64,000 nucleotides of DNA, from the NCBI GenBank assembly GCA_047602055.1, contig JASGIG010000001.1, positions 868,001 through 932,000 on the forward strand, written 5' to 3'. Shown here piece by piece: positions 17,976-26,962 of the stretch. The stretch is from JAODBQ01 sp047602055. Its GTDB lineage: Bacteria; Actinomycetota; Acidimicrobiia; Acidimicrobiales; Ilumatobacteraceae. Each line of letters opens with the position of its first letter. Within the stretch, counting starts at the first letter, position 1. A program made the position numbers and the translations under genes. The notes under the pieces were generated by a model, which worked only from the letters and a program-made list of their open reading frames with translations, ran no database searches and had not been told where the DNA came from.

Positions 17976-18881
17976 TCAGCGGCCGAAGATGATCGACGGA
18001 AGCGCAGCGGCGACGAAGAGGATGAGGATCGGTGCGATGACCGCGACGAGTGGAAGAGCCATGGCCACGCGTCGCTTGGCCATCGTCCGAGCGAGGGCGT
18101 CTCGGCGGGAGGCTCGGAGGTCATCGGCGAGCGCGAGCAGCGCTGTCGGGTCGCCCGACGCCGCCCAGGTCGCGCCGAGCAGGCGATAGAGCCGGGCCGC
18201 CGACGGTTCGGCCGTCTGTTGGGCGGACCGTTCGAGGACGTCGGTTGGCGTGGCGCCCGATCGGATCTGGGCGGCCGCCTCGGCGAGCTCGCCGGGAACG
18301 ATGCCGTTCGCTCGCTGTGCGAGGCAGGCGAGCGCACCGGCAGGTGTGTCACCGGTGCGAAGCCAAACGGCGAGCATCTGGCAGACCGTGTGGGCCTCGG
18401 CGCGCATCCGCAATCGCCGCTCGTTCGTCAGGTGGTCGAGCCGCGATCGCCAACGCAGTGCGCCAGCCAACGCGAAGGCTCCCGCGAGGACGAACGCCGC
18501 CACCGTCGACAACCGCAGCACGACCGCCATGGCGACGCCGACGGCGAGGCCGGTCACCGTGTAGGCGAGTTGCTTGCGCCGATACTGGCCAGCGGTGAGG
18601 TGGCCGAGACCGGCGCGCCGGAGCCGGAGCTCGAGGTCGACGGAGCTGCCTGCGTCGGCGGCGCGAGCGAGCCAGCTCGACGCGGAGGTGACGATCGGCC
18701 CCCACACGGACGACTCGCGCTGTTGCGCCGCGGGGACGGATGTGCCCAGCCGTCCACGACTGCGCTCGGTGTACGGCGCGAGCCGCAGCGACAGGCGCTT
18801 CGGCGTCCGGACCGTGCCACGCACCAGGAACAGCGCGGCGACGGCCGACACCGCCGAGATCGCCAGGATCTGCCCGCTCAT
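17976..18881 (-). CDS. tadC: TadC-type inner-membrane platform protein
   Basis: 301 residues, T2SS-F family. Membrane helices lie at the N-terminus, middle and C-terminus, with a cytoplasmic F-domain (LAVWLRTGDTPAGALACLAQR...). Together with TadB it forms the platform on which the CpaF ATPase acts. ATGA overlap with tadB. Confidence 0.85.
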   Translation of the reverse strand: MSGQILAISAVSAVAALFLVRGTVRTPKRLSLRLAPYTERSRGRLGTSVPAAQQRESSVWGPIVTSASSWLARAADAGSSVDLELRLRRAGLGHLTAGQYRRKQLAYTVTGLAVGVAMAVVLRLSTVAAFVLAGAFALAGALRWRSRLDHLTNERRLRMRAEAHTVCQMLAVWLRTGDTPAGALACLAQRANGIVPGELAEAAAQIRSGATPTDVLERSAQQTAEPSAARLYRLLGATWAASGDPTALLALADDLRASRRDALARTMAKRRVAMALPLVAVIAPILILFVAAALPSIIFGR

Positions 18882-19759
18882 CGCGACACCTCAGGCCGAC
18901 CGAGGACGCGCGGTTCGCTCGGGATCTTGCCGAGGGCGTTGATCAGCTTCCAGCCGAGCAGCGCCATCAGCGCCCCGACGCAGATGACCACGAAGCCGGC
19001 TGACGATCGGTAGAAGCGCCCGAAACCGGCGTTCGTGGTGACCAACAGCAACAGGACGGCGAACGGCAGGAGGACGGCGACGAACGCCTGCGCCCTCACC
19101 TCGGTCTGGCCGGTGATGATCTGCTCGTTGAGCTGCAGGTCCTTGGCGACATCATCGGCGAGCGTGCGCAGCACGTCGATCATCACCGTCTGACCACGCT
19201 CGTTCGCTGCCTGCAATGTCTCGACGACGCGGTCCGACACCGGGTCGGCAAGGTCGAGGCGGACCTGCTCCAGCGCCGCCGCGACGTCGAGCACGGCGGC
19301 GTTGAGCGCGAACCGCCGCCACACCGGGCGCAGCGGTTCAGGGCCGGTGTCGCCGAGCGCCACCAGCGCCCGCTGCAGCGTCGACCCGACGGAGATCGAC
19401 GACAGCACGTCCCTGATCGCCTCGGGCCACGCGGCCATTCGCGCTTCTAACGCCTTGCGTCGTCGGCGGGCGTAGAACGTTCTCGGGGCGAACCCCACGG
19501 CGGTGGCGGGGATCAGGGCGAGACCGACCGTGCCGGTCAGGCCGTAGACGACGACGAACACGCCGACGGCCGACGCGACGATCGTCGCGCGGTAGCGGGC
19601 GGCGCTGATCGTGACGCCGGCCTGGCGAAGGCGCAGCACCAGCGGCTCACGACGCGGCTGCGGTCGACGACGCCGAGGACGCTTGGGTGGCCTGGGCCCG
19701 AGCCCGCTGACGAGCAGGTAGGCGGCCACTGCGGCGAGGAACGCGATGAACAGCGTCAC
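18878..19759 (-). CDS. tadB: TadB-type inner-membrane platform protein
   Basis: 293 residues from a GTG overlapping the cpaF stop (GTGA). T2SS-F domain near residues 115-235 (AAWPEAIRDVLSSISVGSTL ... ERGQTVMIDVLRTLADD) flanked by membrane helices on both sides, as in TadB. Works with TadC and CpaF in Flp pilus assembly. Confidence 0.85.
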   Translation of the reverse strand: MTLFIAFLAAVAAYLLVSGLGPRPPKRPRRRRPQPRREPLVLRLRQAGVTISAARYRATIVASAVGVFVVVYGLTGTVGLALIPATAVGFAPRTFYARRRRKALEARMAAWPEAIRDVLSSISVGSTLQRALVALGDTGPEPLRPVWRRFALNAAVLDVAAALEQVRLDLADPVSDRVVETLQAANERGQTVMIDVLRTLADDVAKDLQLNEQIITGQTEVRAQAFVAVLLPFAVLLLLVTTNAGFGRFYRSSAGFVVICVGALMALLGWKLINALGKIPSEPRVLGRPEVSR

Positions 19760-21100
19760 GGCAACGACTCCGTCCCCTCGCACAGCGCACGCACGGTGAT
19801 CCCGCCGGGCAGGGCGCGGTTGATCCGCTTCTCGAGCTCGGCGCCGATCGCGCCGTGACCGCAGAACTCCAGCCGCGCGCCGAGCTGCTCGCGTCGGAAG
19901 ATGGGCTCGAGCACGAACTCGTCGTCGCTCAGCTGCGGCGGGACGCTGCAGATCTCCATCACCTGTCGCAGCCGCCCGCGGTCGTCGACGAGGTGCAGCG
20001 GCGTGGCCTCGCAGTACACGACCATGTCGATCAGCCGGGCGAACGTGCGGCGCAGCTCCGCCGTCGAGTCGGCCGGCGAGCCGCTCTTGGCCGCGACGGC
20101 CAGCGTGTTCATCGCCTCGGTGGCACTCAAGCTGTGGACCGTTGTGAGAAATCCACAGCCCGAGTTCGCAGCGCGGATCAGCTCCTTCGCTTCTGCCCCC
20201 AGCGTCTCCGCTATCACCGCCAGGTCGGGCGCGAAGTTGAGCATCAACGCCGCCAACTCGCCGAGGTCCTTGCCGGCCGGCCCGGCGGTCCAGTCGCCGC
20301 CCGGGTGCTGTGTGGTCGACAGCTCCCGGTACCGCTGGTTGATGCGCACGTTCGTGGTCGACGGCGTCGCGGCGATCGACGCGCCGAGGATCGTCGACTT
20401 CCCCGAGCCCGGCTCACCGCTGATGACCGTGCGCGTCCGCGCGTGCCGCGCCGCGACCAGCAGGTTCGCCGCGGGAGGGGTGAGCGCTCCCCACTCGACC
20501 AGGTCGGCGAACGTGGTGCGCTGCTGCCGGTAGATGCGGAACGTGCAGTCCAGACACGAAGCCGTCGGCGGGATGGATACCGAGGCGCGTACCTGGTCGC
20601 CCCAGATCTGGCGAACCACGACCGTGTGCTCGAGATCGACGGTCGCGCCGGCCTCGGCGAGCAGGCGGGTGACGATCGCCGTCATCTCGGCGGCGCACGT
20701 CGGCTCCGGATCGACACTCTGCCGACCGTCGCGGCCCACGGCGGTGATCACGCCACCCTTCAGCATCACCTCGTCGGCGAGACTCGGGATGAACGAAGTA
20801 CTTCGTCAGCGGGCCCGCCTCCAGCAGGCTGCGCTCCAGCCGCGCGACGGTCTCGTCCTGACGCGTCAACCGCCCCACGCCGACGCCGCGGTCTGCCTCG
20901 CGCTGGTACGCGTCGACCACCTCGCGGATGACCGCCTTCACCGTCTGCGGATCGCGCTGGCCGGTTCTCGCCACCGCGGCGTCGTCGGCGCCGTCGCGAC
21001 GCAGACGTTCCTGGATGCGCAGGCGGAGCAACTCGTGCGTGCTCACCGGCCCCGAACCGGCCACACCGTTGCGCGCCACGGCGTTCTCCACGGACGTCAT
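19756..21100 (-). CDS. cpaF: CpaF/TadA secretion ATPase (one frameshift)
   Basis: About 447 residues. Start ATG at 21100 has GGGAGG upstream and overlaps the CpaE-like stop. The N-terminal helical part (VIREVVDAYQREADRGVG) leads to the ATPase core: Walker A GEPGSGKSTILGA, DLAVIAETLGAEAKEL (Walker B-like) and GFLTTVHSLSATEAMN (His box). It powers Flp pilus assembly from the cytoplasm. The frame breaks at 20786-20788: removing one base from a CCC run changes FVHPES... to FVHPSLADEVMLKGG and restores one continuous protein. Confidence 0.85.
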
Positions 21101-22278
21101 GCGCCGACCTCCTCCCGCACCGCCGGACTGGCCACGAGCGCTCCAGCGGCTGAGCGCATCGCCCGGGTGAACGCGCCTCTCGTCGGCAGCGACGCGTCCC
21201 ACTCGGCGATCGCCACCCGACGATCGAACGGCACCGTGGTGACGACATCGATGTGATCGCCGCACAACGACCGAAGTTGCTCGACGACTTCGCCGACCAC
21301 GAACCGGGACTTCGGCGTCTTGTTCACGACGACCCGTACCGGAGAAGGCGTCTGGGCATCTGCCAGCCAGTCAACGAAGCGCACCACGCCGCGCGGGGTC
21401 GCCTCACACACGGCGACGACCACGTCGGCCGAGCCGAGCAGGTACCTGCTCACCGCGTACCGGTTGACCCACCGGCCCAGGTCCTCAATCGTCGGTGACG
21501 TCGTCGCCACCCTGTACCGCCAGCTGGCGGTGCATGCGGCGAGCACGTCGTCGGCCATCGCCGGCGAGAGCCGTTGCCAATCCGATGGCGACGGAAGACC
21601 GCAGATCACGTCGAACGGCAGCGCGCGTGACTCGAGCCCGTCAGCCGGACGGCCGAGCACGTCGGCCAGCGCGACACCCGGACCGAGCTTGGCGGCGTCC
21701 AGGACGTGCGGCTGCAACCGCAAGCCGAGGCGCCGGGCCACACCCGGCGACGACTCGCTGCAGTCCACCAGGATCGTCGAGCTGGCCCGACCGACCTCTG
21801 CTGCCAACCCGATAGCGATCTCCCGCGCTCCAGCGCCGGGCGGACCACCCACCACGATCCTCGATCCGTCACCGCCCGGCGACGGAGGCTCCAGGCCCGC
21901 GACGATCTCGTCGAAGGACTCAAACGGACGAAGCCGGCCCAGCAGGTCGATCATCGCCGCCGGCGCGACCGAGTCGTTCAGCCGATGCCCGATCCCCATC
22001 GCCGCCAGGCGCTCGTCGCTCGAGACGTCCTGCGAGAAGCGGATGCCGACCACGGTGATCCCGGCTGCCTCGGCCTGCACGACCATCGACCGGTTGAACC
22101 ACAGCACCGAGTCGTCGGCGCACACGATCTGCAGCCCGGATTGCAGCACGGCCTGCGCGTCACGCACGACCACGACCTCGACGTTCGAGCCGTGGTCCGC
22201 GGCGTAGGCGTTCAAGCGGCTCCACCAGTCAGCCGTCGACAGCACCACTCCGACGCGCAACGCCCGGTCGGCGGACAT
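21097..22278 (-). CDS. CpaE/TadZ-like ATPase
   Basis: 393 residues. N-terminal receiver-like region (LRVGVVLSTADWW) and C-terminal MinD/ParA-like domain beginning SRIVVGGPPGAGAREIAIGLA, a deviant Walker A without the usual GKT, and an ILVDCSESSPGV switch. TadZ/CpaE proteins mark the cell pole and place the Tad machine; variants with degraded Walker A are known. Overlaps cpaB and cpaF. Confidence 0.7.
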   Translation of the reverse strand: MSADRALRVGVVLSTADWWSRLNAYAADHGSNVEVVVVRDAQAVLQSGLQIVCADDSVLWFNRSMVVQAEAAGITVVGIRFSQDVSSDERLAAMGIGHRLNDSVAPAAMIDLLGRLRPFESFDEIVAGLEPPSPGGDGSRIVVGGPPGAGAREIAIGLAAEVGRASSTILVDCSESSPGVARRLGLRLQPHVLDAAKLGPGVALADVLGRPADGLESRALPFDVICGLPSPSDWQRLSPAMADDVLAACTASWRYRVATTSPTIEDLGRWVNRYAVSRYLLGSADVVVAVCEATPRGVVRFVDWLADAQTPSPVRVVVNKTPKSRFVVGEVVEQLRSLCGDHIDVVTTVPFDRRVAIAEWDASLPTRGAFTRAMRSAAGALVASPAVREEVGA

Positions 22279-23027
22279 CAGCCGGGCTCCGTCGTCGAGG
22301 GCGTATCGGCCGGCGGGGGCTGATCGGCGGCACCGGTCGATCGGACGACCACGAACTTGCCGGCGTCGACGATGGCAGCGAGGTCGAGCGCCTGCTCCGC
22401 CGACACCTCGACGTTCAGCCACAGCTTGCCGTTGCCCGACGTGATGATCCCACCGCCGCTGTCGTTCGTCGCTCGACCGACGACGGCCGCCGAGGTGAGC
22501 ACGTAGCGCGGTGTGGCCGAACCGGTGTCGATGACGTCGACCTGGTCGCCGATGTCGACCTCACCGCCGACGGCCTGCCACGAGTCCACCGGGATGGCCA
22601 TCACGCGCGATCCGTTGGACGCCGCTGCCGAACCGACCGCGCTGCGCGTGACCGGCTCGCCCGGCTGGACGGTGCGCGCAGCAACGGCGCCGCCGCCCAC
22701 GTCCGAGTATGGGACGAGATCACCGGAGAACGAGACGGAGGTTGGCATCGACACCGCCCTGACCATCGACGGCGTGATCGTCGCCCCGGCCGGGATCCGC
22801 TCGGTGGCGACCGCCACGGCGACGGTCTCCCGCCGATCGCGTAGGACCAGGGCCGTCAGCGAGAACGCCAACAGCGCGGCGACGACGCCGATCACCATCG
22901 ACGCCGTCACGCGCTCCAGCGGATTGCGACGGTGGCGCATGCGCGTCCGGCGCGGGCGGGGCTCGGTGGCCCCATGCTCGTTCGGATCGACTCGTGACGC
23001 CGGCGGCGCCTCGTGACTCAACGTCAT
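22278..23027 (-). CDS. CpaB-like SAF-domain protein
   Basis: 249 residues; GGAGG seven bases before the ATG at 23027. One membrane helix (ASMVIGVVAALLAFSLTALV, about residues 43-62), then the SAF domain (ATERIPAGATITPSMVRAVS) and RcpC-type region. CpaB/RcpC proteins belong to the pilus basal body outside the inner membrane. First recognised gene of the Tad operon. Confidence 0.8.
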   Translation of the reverse strand: MTLSHEAPPASRVDPNEHGATEPRPRRTRMRHRRNPLERVTASMVIGVVAALLAFSLTALVLRDRRETVAVAVATERIPAGATITPSMVRAVSMPTSVSFSGDLVPYSDVGGGAVAARTVQPGEPVTRSAVGSAAASNGSRVMAIPVDSWQAVGGEVDIGDQVDVIDTGSATPRYVLTSAAVVGRATNDSGGGIITSGNGKLWLNVEVSAEQALDLAAIVDAGKFVVVRSTGAADQPPPADTPSTTEPG

Positions 23028-23157
23028 GCCACGAACCTCCTCAGCTTGCCGGTGCGCGCCGACGAGCAAGTCATGCCGACGCGGCGCGCCCAATCGATCG
23101 CCATGACTCCAACCGCAACCGACCGGCCGGTCGCGTCCCACGAATCTCGAGAAATGT

Positions 23158-23523
23158 TCACGACGATCGCTCCGCCGCCGCCAGCGCGACCCGGCTCGGC
23201 TCATAGTGCGGACAGCGCACCGCCATCGTCGAGACCCTCGACGCCGGACGCACCGGGACCGAGATGACACAGCCGCAGCCAGTTCGGCGAACGGGCCACG
23301 ACCGCGGGATCGCCGCACTCGTCGGCGGCGCCTGGGCGCTCCGAGCCACCAGCCACACGGCCTGCGGGGCGCCCGTGCGAGCGTCGTGCTCGACGTGCAC
23401 CTCGTCGATCTCGGCCAACACGAACGTGCTGACCTCTCCGTTGCGTTCGACCTGCATCAGTCGAACCTCAGTCGTCGGATCCAATCCGGCGAACGCACGC
23501 AAGACACAACCCACGGTCGCCAC
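23158..23523 (-). CDS. Hypothetical protein upstream of the Tad operon
   Basis: 121 residues from a GTG with AGAGGAG upstream. The first 60 residues look like an ordinary soluble beta-rich protein (LMQVERNGEVSTFVLAEIDEVHVEH). The last 50 are Arg/Ser/Pro-rich and could be read in a wrong frame after an undetected indel near 23330. No family recognised. Confidence 0.4.
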   Translation of the reverse strand: MATVGCVLRAFAGLDPTTEVRLMQVERNGEVSTFVLAEIDEVHVEHDARTGAPQAVWLVARSAQAPPTSAAIPRSWPVRRTGCGCVISVPVRPASRVSTMAVRCPHYEPSRVALAAAERSS

Positions 23524-23699
23524 TGCCAGCTCCTCTCATCGAGAGCTTCTGGAGGGGACACCGGTGTCCCGATACGTCCCGGTCAAAGCGACCCGGACTG
23601 ACTACGCACGGTAGGCACAGGGTCACACAGTGATGGTGGATGGTCCAGCCCGATGTCGGGTGAATCTTGTTCGCACCGCTGCAGGCTGTGAACTGCCAC

Positions 23700-23972
23700 T
23701 CACCCGTCGTCGAGCGGAAGCCCTCCGATGTGCGCCTCGATCCACGCGATCGGGAACCGGATGCTGTGCCCGAGCCGGATGCACGGGATGCCATGCCCTG
23801 GACCGCCCTCCAAGTACAAGCGCGCTTGGTCGTACGCCGTGCAACGACCGATGCGGTAGAGCCGCATCACTTCGCGGATGGTGAAGCAGCCGGCGACGGT
23901 GTCACCGAGGTTCGCCGCCACGGGCCAGTCGTGGGCGTCCGGCTCGGCCGTCAGATCAAGTGGCGCATCCAT
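23700..23972 (-). CDS. Excisionase-like helix-turn-helix DNA-binding protein
   Basis: 90 residues from ATG 23972 (a start at 24059 is possible). Core FTIREVMRLYRIGRCTAYDQ ... CIRLGHSIRFPIAWIEAHIGG follows the MerR-like excisionase/AlpA pattern: HTH, then a beta-wing with IRLG..IRFP and a closing helix. Such proteins regulate or excise integrated elements. Its place between the Tad operon and the tRNA-Ile gene fits an island border, but no integrase is in the window. Confidence 0.6.
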   Translation of the reverse strand: MDAPLDLTAEPDAHDWPVAANLGDTVAGCFTIREVMRLYRIGRCTAYDQARLYLEGGPGHGIPCIRLGHSIRFPIAWIEAHIGGLPLDDG

Positions 23973-24059
23973 GATGAACAACCGCAAGCGACCGACGCGG
24001 AGCGTCCCATGTCCTGGGACGATGCGGGTCGCGACCAGCCGTCTCGGAAGGATGAACAT

Positions 24060-24553
24060 GCGCTCAAACGCGCTTACGAGTCCCTTTCCAGAGCCAAAGG
24101 GACTGCTACTGGCGAAGGCTCAACCTACCAGTCGGTACGTCTGGAGAGCCCGGCGCGCGAACGCGACCAACTAGACGCCGTGGCGCCGAGTCAATTTGGT
24201 TGAGTTGATAGTCCCATGACGTGAGGTCTGACGATGCCTCCGAAGTTTGAGGGGAAAACGAACGGTGCTGGACGCGCTGCTGTGCGGACAGTCCCCTTGA
24301 GCGAATCGGTCAGGAGTGAGAAAAGCTAGGAGCGCCTCGCAAGCAGACGCCTGCCTTGTTATGACACATGGTCGAATGGTCGGGCGTGTGAGAGCGAAGC
24401 TCAGGCGAAGTCTCATTCTGAGCAATCCACACAAAGGCTTGTCACACGTACTCGCTGTCAGATGAGCGGCTCGGTCAGACGTTCGTCAGAGCCGAAGCCA
24501 TGCTGCCAGGGTGCTCCGCTGAGCGATTCTGAAGCAGATCCGTGTTGCACAAC
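24060..24553. other. Low-information stretch with no supportable gene
   Basis: About 490 bases of less GC-rich sequence. Open frames on both strands are short, lack ribosome sites and have improbable composition. No tRNA, repeat or terminator that I can see. Confidence 0.4.
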
Positions 24554-24808
24554 CTACGGGCCAGCTGGTGGCCGTTGTTCTCCAGAAGCTAAGTCGGCGG
24601 GGCTTGCTGGGACTTCCACGCTGAAGGCGATTTTGGTGGGCGTCAGCTCGACGCTCACCTTGCCGCCGTTCTGCTGGACTGTGTCTATCGACTTGGCGAC
24701 CGGACGCAAGAAGCGTCTGAGTGCGACTGTCCAGACAACGACAACTCCAACGAGGGGGATTCCTAGCGAGATTCCCGCACCGACCAGTTCTGAAGCAACG
24801 GCGGGCAC
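24554..24808 (-). CDS. Small membrane protein of unknown function
   Basis: 84 residues from a GTG. One strong membrane helix (GISLGIPLVGVVVVWTVAL), a basic stop-transfer RRFLRP, then a short cytoplasmic tail (VSVELTPTKIAFSVEV) with beta character. The reading frame continues upstream through a TAA at 24815 to an ATG with a strong AGGAGGG site at 24850, so the original gene may have started there and been interrupted. Function unknown. Confidence 0.45.
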   Translation of the reverse strand: MPAVASELVGAGISLGIPLVGVVVVWTVALRRFLRPVAKSIDTVQQNGGKVSVELTPTKIAFSVEVPASPADLASGEQRPPAGP

Positions 24809-24814
24809 GGAGGT

Positions 24815-25105
24815 TTACCGGGCCGGCCGCTGCACAGAGAATGAAACGCTCATGGCGTTTCCCTCCTGCTGTGGTGTGGAATATGGGATTTCAAGGAGCG
24901 ACGGGGGCACGAAGCCTTCCCGTACGGTCACGACTTTACCATCCGGTGTGTTCGGTCTCCCCGAGACAACACCCCAGGACACGGTCTGCCATGCGTTAGG
25001 GCCTGTGGGCGCGTCCCGGCTCGACATCGGGCCAGCCGGGGGGTCCTGCAAGACGCACCCGAGCGTGCCGCCCACCCGGTCACGTCGCCGAAAGCGTGGC
25101 CTCAC
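24815..25105 (-). CDS. Possible small protein, weakly supported
   Basis: 96 residues from a GTG overlapping the preceding small frame. The middle is plausible protein (GKVVTVREGFVPPSLLEIPY), the N-terminus is Arg-rich. An internal ATG at about 24850 has the best ribosome site in the region (AGGAGGGA) and would give only 12 residues before the TAA. No family recognised. Confidence 0.3.
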   Translation of the reverse strand: MRPRFRRRDRVGGTLGCVLQDPPAGPMSSRDAPTGPNAWQTVSWGVVSGRPNTPDGKVVTVREGFVPPSLLEIPYSTPQQEGNAMSVSFSVQRPAR

Positions 25106-25218
25106 AGGCTGAGCACCAACAGCGACCGATCGCCGACGGGGTTGACTTGGCCAGCGTTGACTAGGGCGAGCACGCGCGACTTGGTCGTCAGCTCAGCCAG
25201 CTGGAGAGCGGACGACAT
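25102..25218 (-). CDS. Possible 38-residue peptide, weakly supported
   Basis: MSSALQLAELTTKSRVLAL... from the ATG at 25218, ending with a TGA that overlaps the next GTG. Composition is protein-like and helical, but it is short and has no clear ribosome site. Listed because of the overlap with the downstream frame. Confidence 0.25.
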   Translation of the reverse strand: MSSALQLAELTTKSRVLALVNAGQVNPVGDRSLLVLSL

Positions 25219-25369
25219 TCGTCGCCACCCTCGTGCCGGTGGACTCAGGCAAGGTTGACCTCGCGTCGCCACGGGGACCCGCCCTCGGTGATCGGTGGAA
25301 CGAGACGGCCGCATGTCCGGACGGCCGCATGTCGGAACTGTGCACCTGGTGTGCACCTGGCCCCGGCGG

Positions 25370-25411
25370 AAAATGACAAACACCAGGCCAGCACCTCCGC
25401 TGACCTGGTGT
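25370..25411 (-). terminator. Rho-independent terminator after tRNA-Ile
   Basis: On the - strand, ACACCAGGTCAGC and GCTGGCCTGGTGT form a 13-pair stem with one wobble around a six-base loop, followed by TTTGTCATTTT. It ends the tRNA transcript and separates it from the accessory region to the left. Confidence 0.75.
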
Positions 25412-25418
25412 GTTGCGG

Positions 25419-25492
25419 TGGGGCTAGCAAGAATCGAACTTGCGACCTCATCCTTATCAGGGATGCGCTCTAACCGACTGAGCTATAGCCCC
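25419..25492 (-). tRNA. tRNA-Ile (GAT anticodon)
   Basis: 74 bases. Acceptor stem GGGGCTA/TAGCCCC, D-arm GCTCAGTCGGTTAGAGC, anticodon loop CTGATAA with GAT, T-arm with GTTCGATTC. The 3' CCA is not encoded, consistent with the CCA-adding enzyme at 57095. It follows gyrA and the DUF3566 gene, a usual actinobacterial arrangement, and its 3' end faces the accessory region. Confidence 0.95.
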
Positions 25493-25532
25493 GCAATGCG
25501 AGCGGTCACGCTACCGCTGGGCGGCGGGACTC

Positions 25533-26903
25533 TCAACCGGAGCGGGCCTGGTCGTACGGGAGCGCAGCGTCGGGGTCGTCTTCGACCACCATCCGGGCGG
25601 TGCGGTCGCGGCGGGCGAGGACCTCTTCTTCGAGCACGCTGACGCGTACGCCACCGACCAGATCGGTGATCAGGTTGAACAACGTCGCCAGCAGCACGGC
25701 GAGGCCGGTGAGGCCGACGGCGATGAACAGGCCGGCGATCCACGCGTTGTGGAAGATCTCGCCGCCCTTGAACTGGAAGCTCTCCCAGCCGAAGCCTTCG
25801 AAGAACCGCTCGACGTTGTCGATCGTGCCGGTGGCGATGGCCACGTGCCACAGCAGCACGCCGGCGGTGAGGGTGACGGCGTAGAGGAACGCGCTGAACA
25901 CCAGCGCCACCTTGAACACGCTCCACGTGTCGACGTGGCGCACGACGCGAGTGACGCGGCGGACACGAGGCCGGGTACGGCGGCGCTGGAACGTCACCGA
26001 CGGGCGACCCGTGCGGCGCCCGAGCGGGACGGTGATCGTCGGCTCCGGCTCCAGCGGGACGTCGAGCGAGGCCGCTCCCGGCGGCGCGGTGAGCTTGCGG
26101 GCGACGAGCCCGCCGCTCGGGTCGGCGGTCGGTGCCACGACCGGGACGACGACGGGTGCGACGCGCGTCGGCGCGGTCGGCGTGCTGGACGGTTCCACCC
26201 GGGTGACGACGGGCTCCGGCCGCGTCACCGGGGTCGCCGGCGCAGTTGCCGGAGGACCGACCAGCGGGATCGCCACGAGTGGCGTCGCCCCCGGCGGCAG
26301 GTCGTGGCCCGGCGGCGAGACCGCGGCGGCAGCCGCTTCCGGGTCGGCGTCCACATCAGCGCCAGCGACTGGCGGCTTCTGTCGGCGGCCGAGGAACCGG
26401 CCGAACGGGCGACCCTTGGTGAACGGCGGGCCACCGTCACCCGGATCGTCGGCGCGCGGTTCGGTCTCGACGAGCGTGCTCGAGCCGTCGCCGTCAGGGC
26501 CAGGCGGCACCGCCGAAACGGTCGGCGACACGCCCTGCACGCTCCCTGGGGAGTGCGCAGACTCCGGCGCAACGGCGGCCGAGGATGAGCCGTCCGGCGA
26601 CGAGCCGACCTGCTGCGCCGTGGCCTGCTCGGCCGCTTCGGTCACCGCGACGGCTGGTCCCGCCAGCGGATCACCGACCACGCCGCCCGGCGCAGCGGCT
26701 TGACGCTTGCGACGATTGCCGCGCCCGTTGCCGTTGCCATTGCCGCCGCGCCCGTTGCCGTTGCCGTTCGACGGCTCGGAATCGCCGGTCGAACCGCCGT
26801 CGGCGTTCGCCGTCGACCCGTCGGCCGGGGCCTCGTCAGGACGCGGCTTGGTGCCGGCGCGCGAGCCGCGACCCTGGCCGGCCGGGATCGCGGCGTTGTC
26901 CAC
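25533..26903 (-). CDS. DUF3566 membrane protein
   Basis: 456 residues from a GTG at 26903. The first 320 residues are a disordered Gly/Asn/Pro/Ala-rich tail; the last 120 are the DUF3566 domain with two membrane helices (VFKVALVFSAFLYAVTLTAG and AGLFIAVGLTGLAVLLATL) and the ending NLITDLVGGVRVSVLEEEV typical of the family. It lies downstream of gyrA as in other actinobacteria. TACACT ends seven bases before the GTG, suggesting a leaderless transcript. Function unknown, thought to be envelope-related. Confidence 0.8.
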   Translation of the reverse strand: MDNAAIPAGQGRGSRAGTKPRPDEAPADGSTANADGGSTGDSEPSNGNGNGRGGNGNGNGRGNRRKRQAAAPGGVVGDPLAGPAVAVTEAAEQATAQQVGSSPDGSSSAAVAPESAHSPGSVQGVSPTVSAVPPGPDGDGSSTLVETEPRADDPGDGGPPFTKGRPFGRFLGRRQKPPVAGADVDADPEAAAAAVSPPGHDLPPGATPLVAIPLVGPPATAPATPVTRPEPVVTRVEPSSTPTAPTRVAPVVVPVVAPTADPSGGLVARKLTAPPGAASLDVPLEPEPTITVPLGRRTGRPSVTFQRRRTRPRVRRVTRVVRHVDTWSVFKVALVFSAFLYAVTLTAGVLLWHVAIATGTIDNVERFFEGFGWESFQFKGGEIFHNAWIAGLFIAVGLTGLAVLLATLFNLITDLVGGVRVSVLEEEVLARRDRTARMVVEDDPDAALPYDQARSG

Positions 26904-26962
26904 CTCCGCGAGTGTAGAGAACGCCCGGCGCCGATATCGGGCGCTCCCCACATCGGGGCAGG

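Noticed and set aside
24171..24434. 87-residue leftward open frame
   Set aside because: No ribosome site, improbable composition, overlaps nothing conserved.
25419..25492. Proven integration site at tRNA-Ile
   Set aside because: No integrase and no second copy of the tRNA end in the window, so only the possibility is kept.
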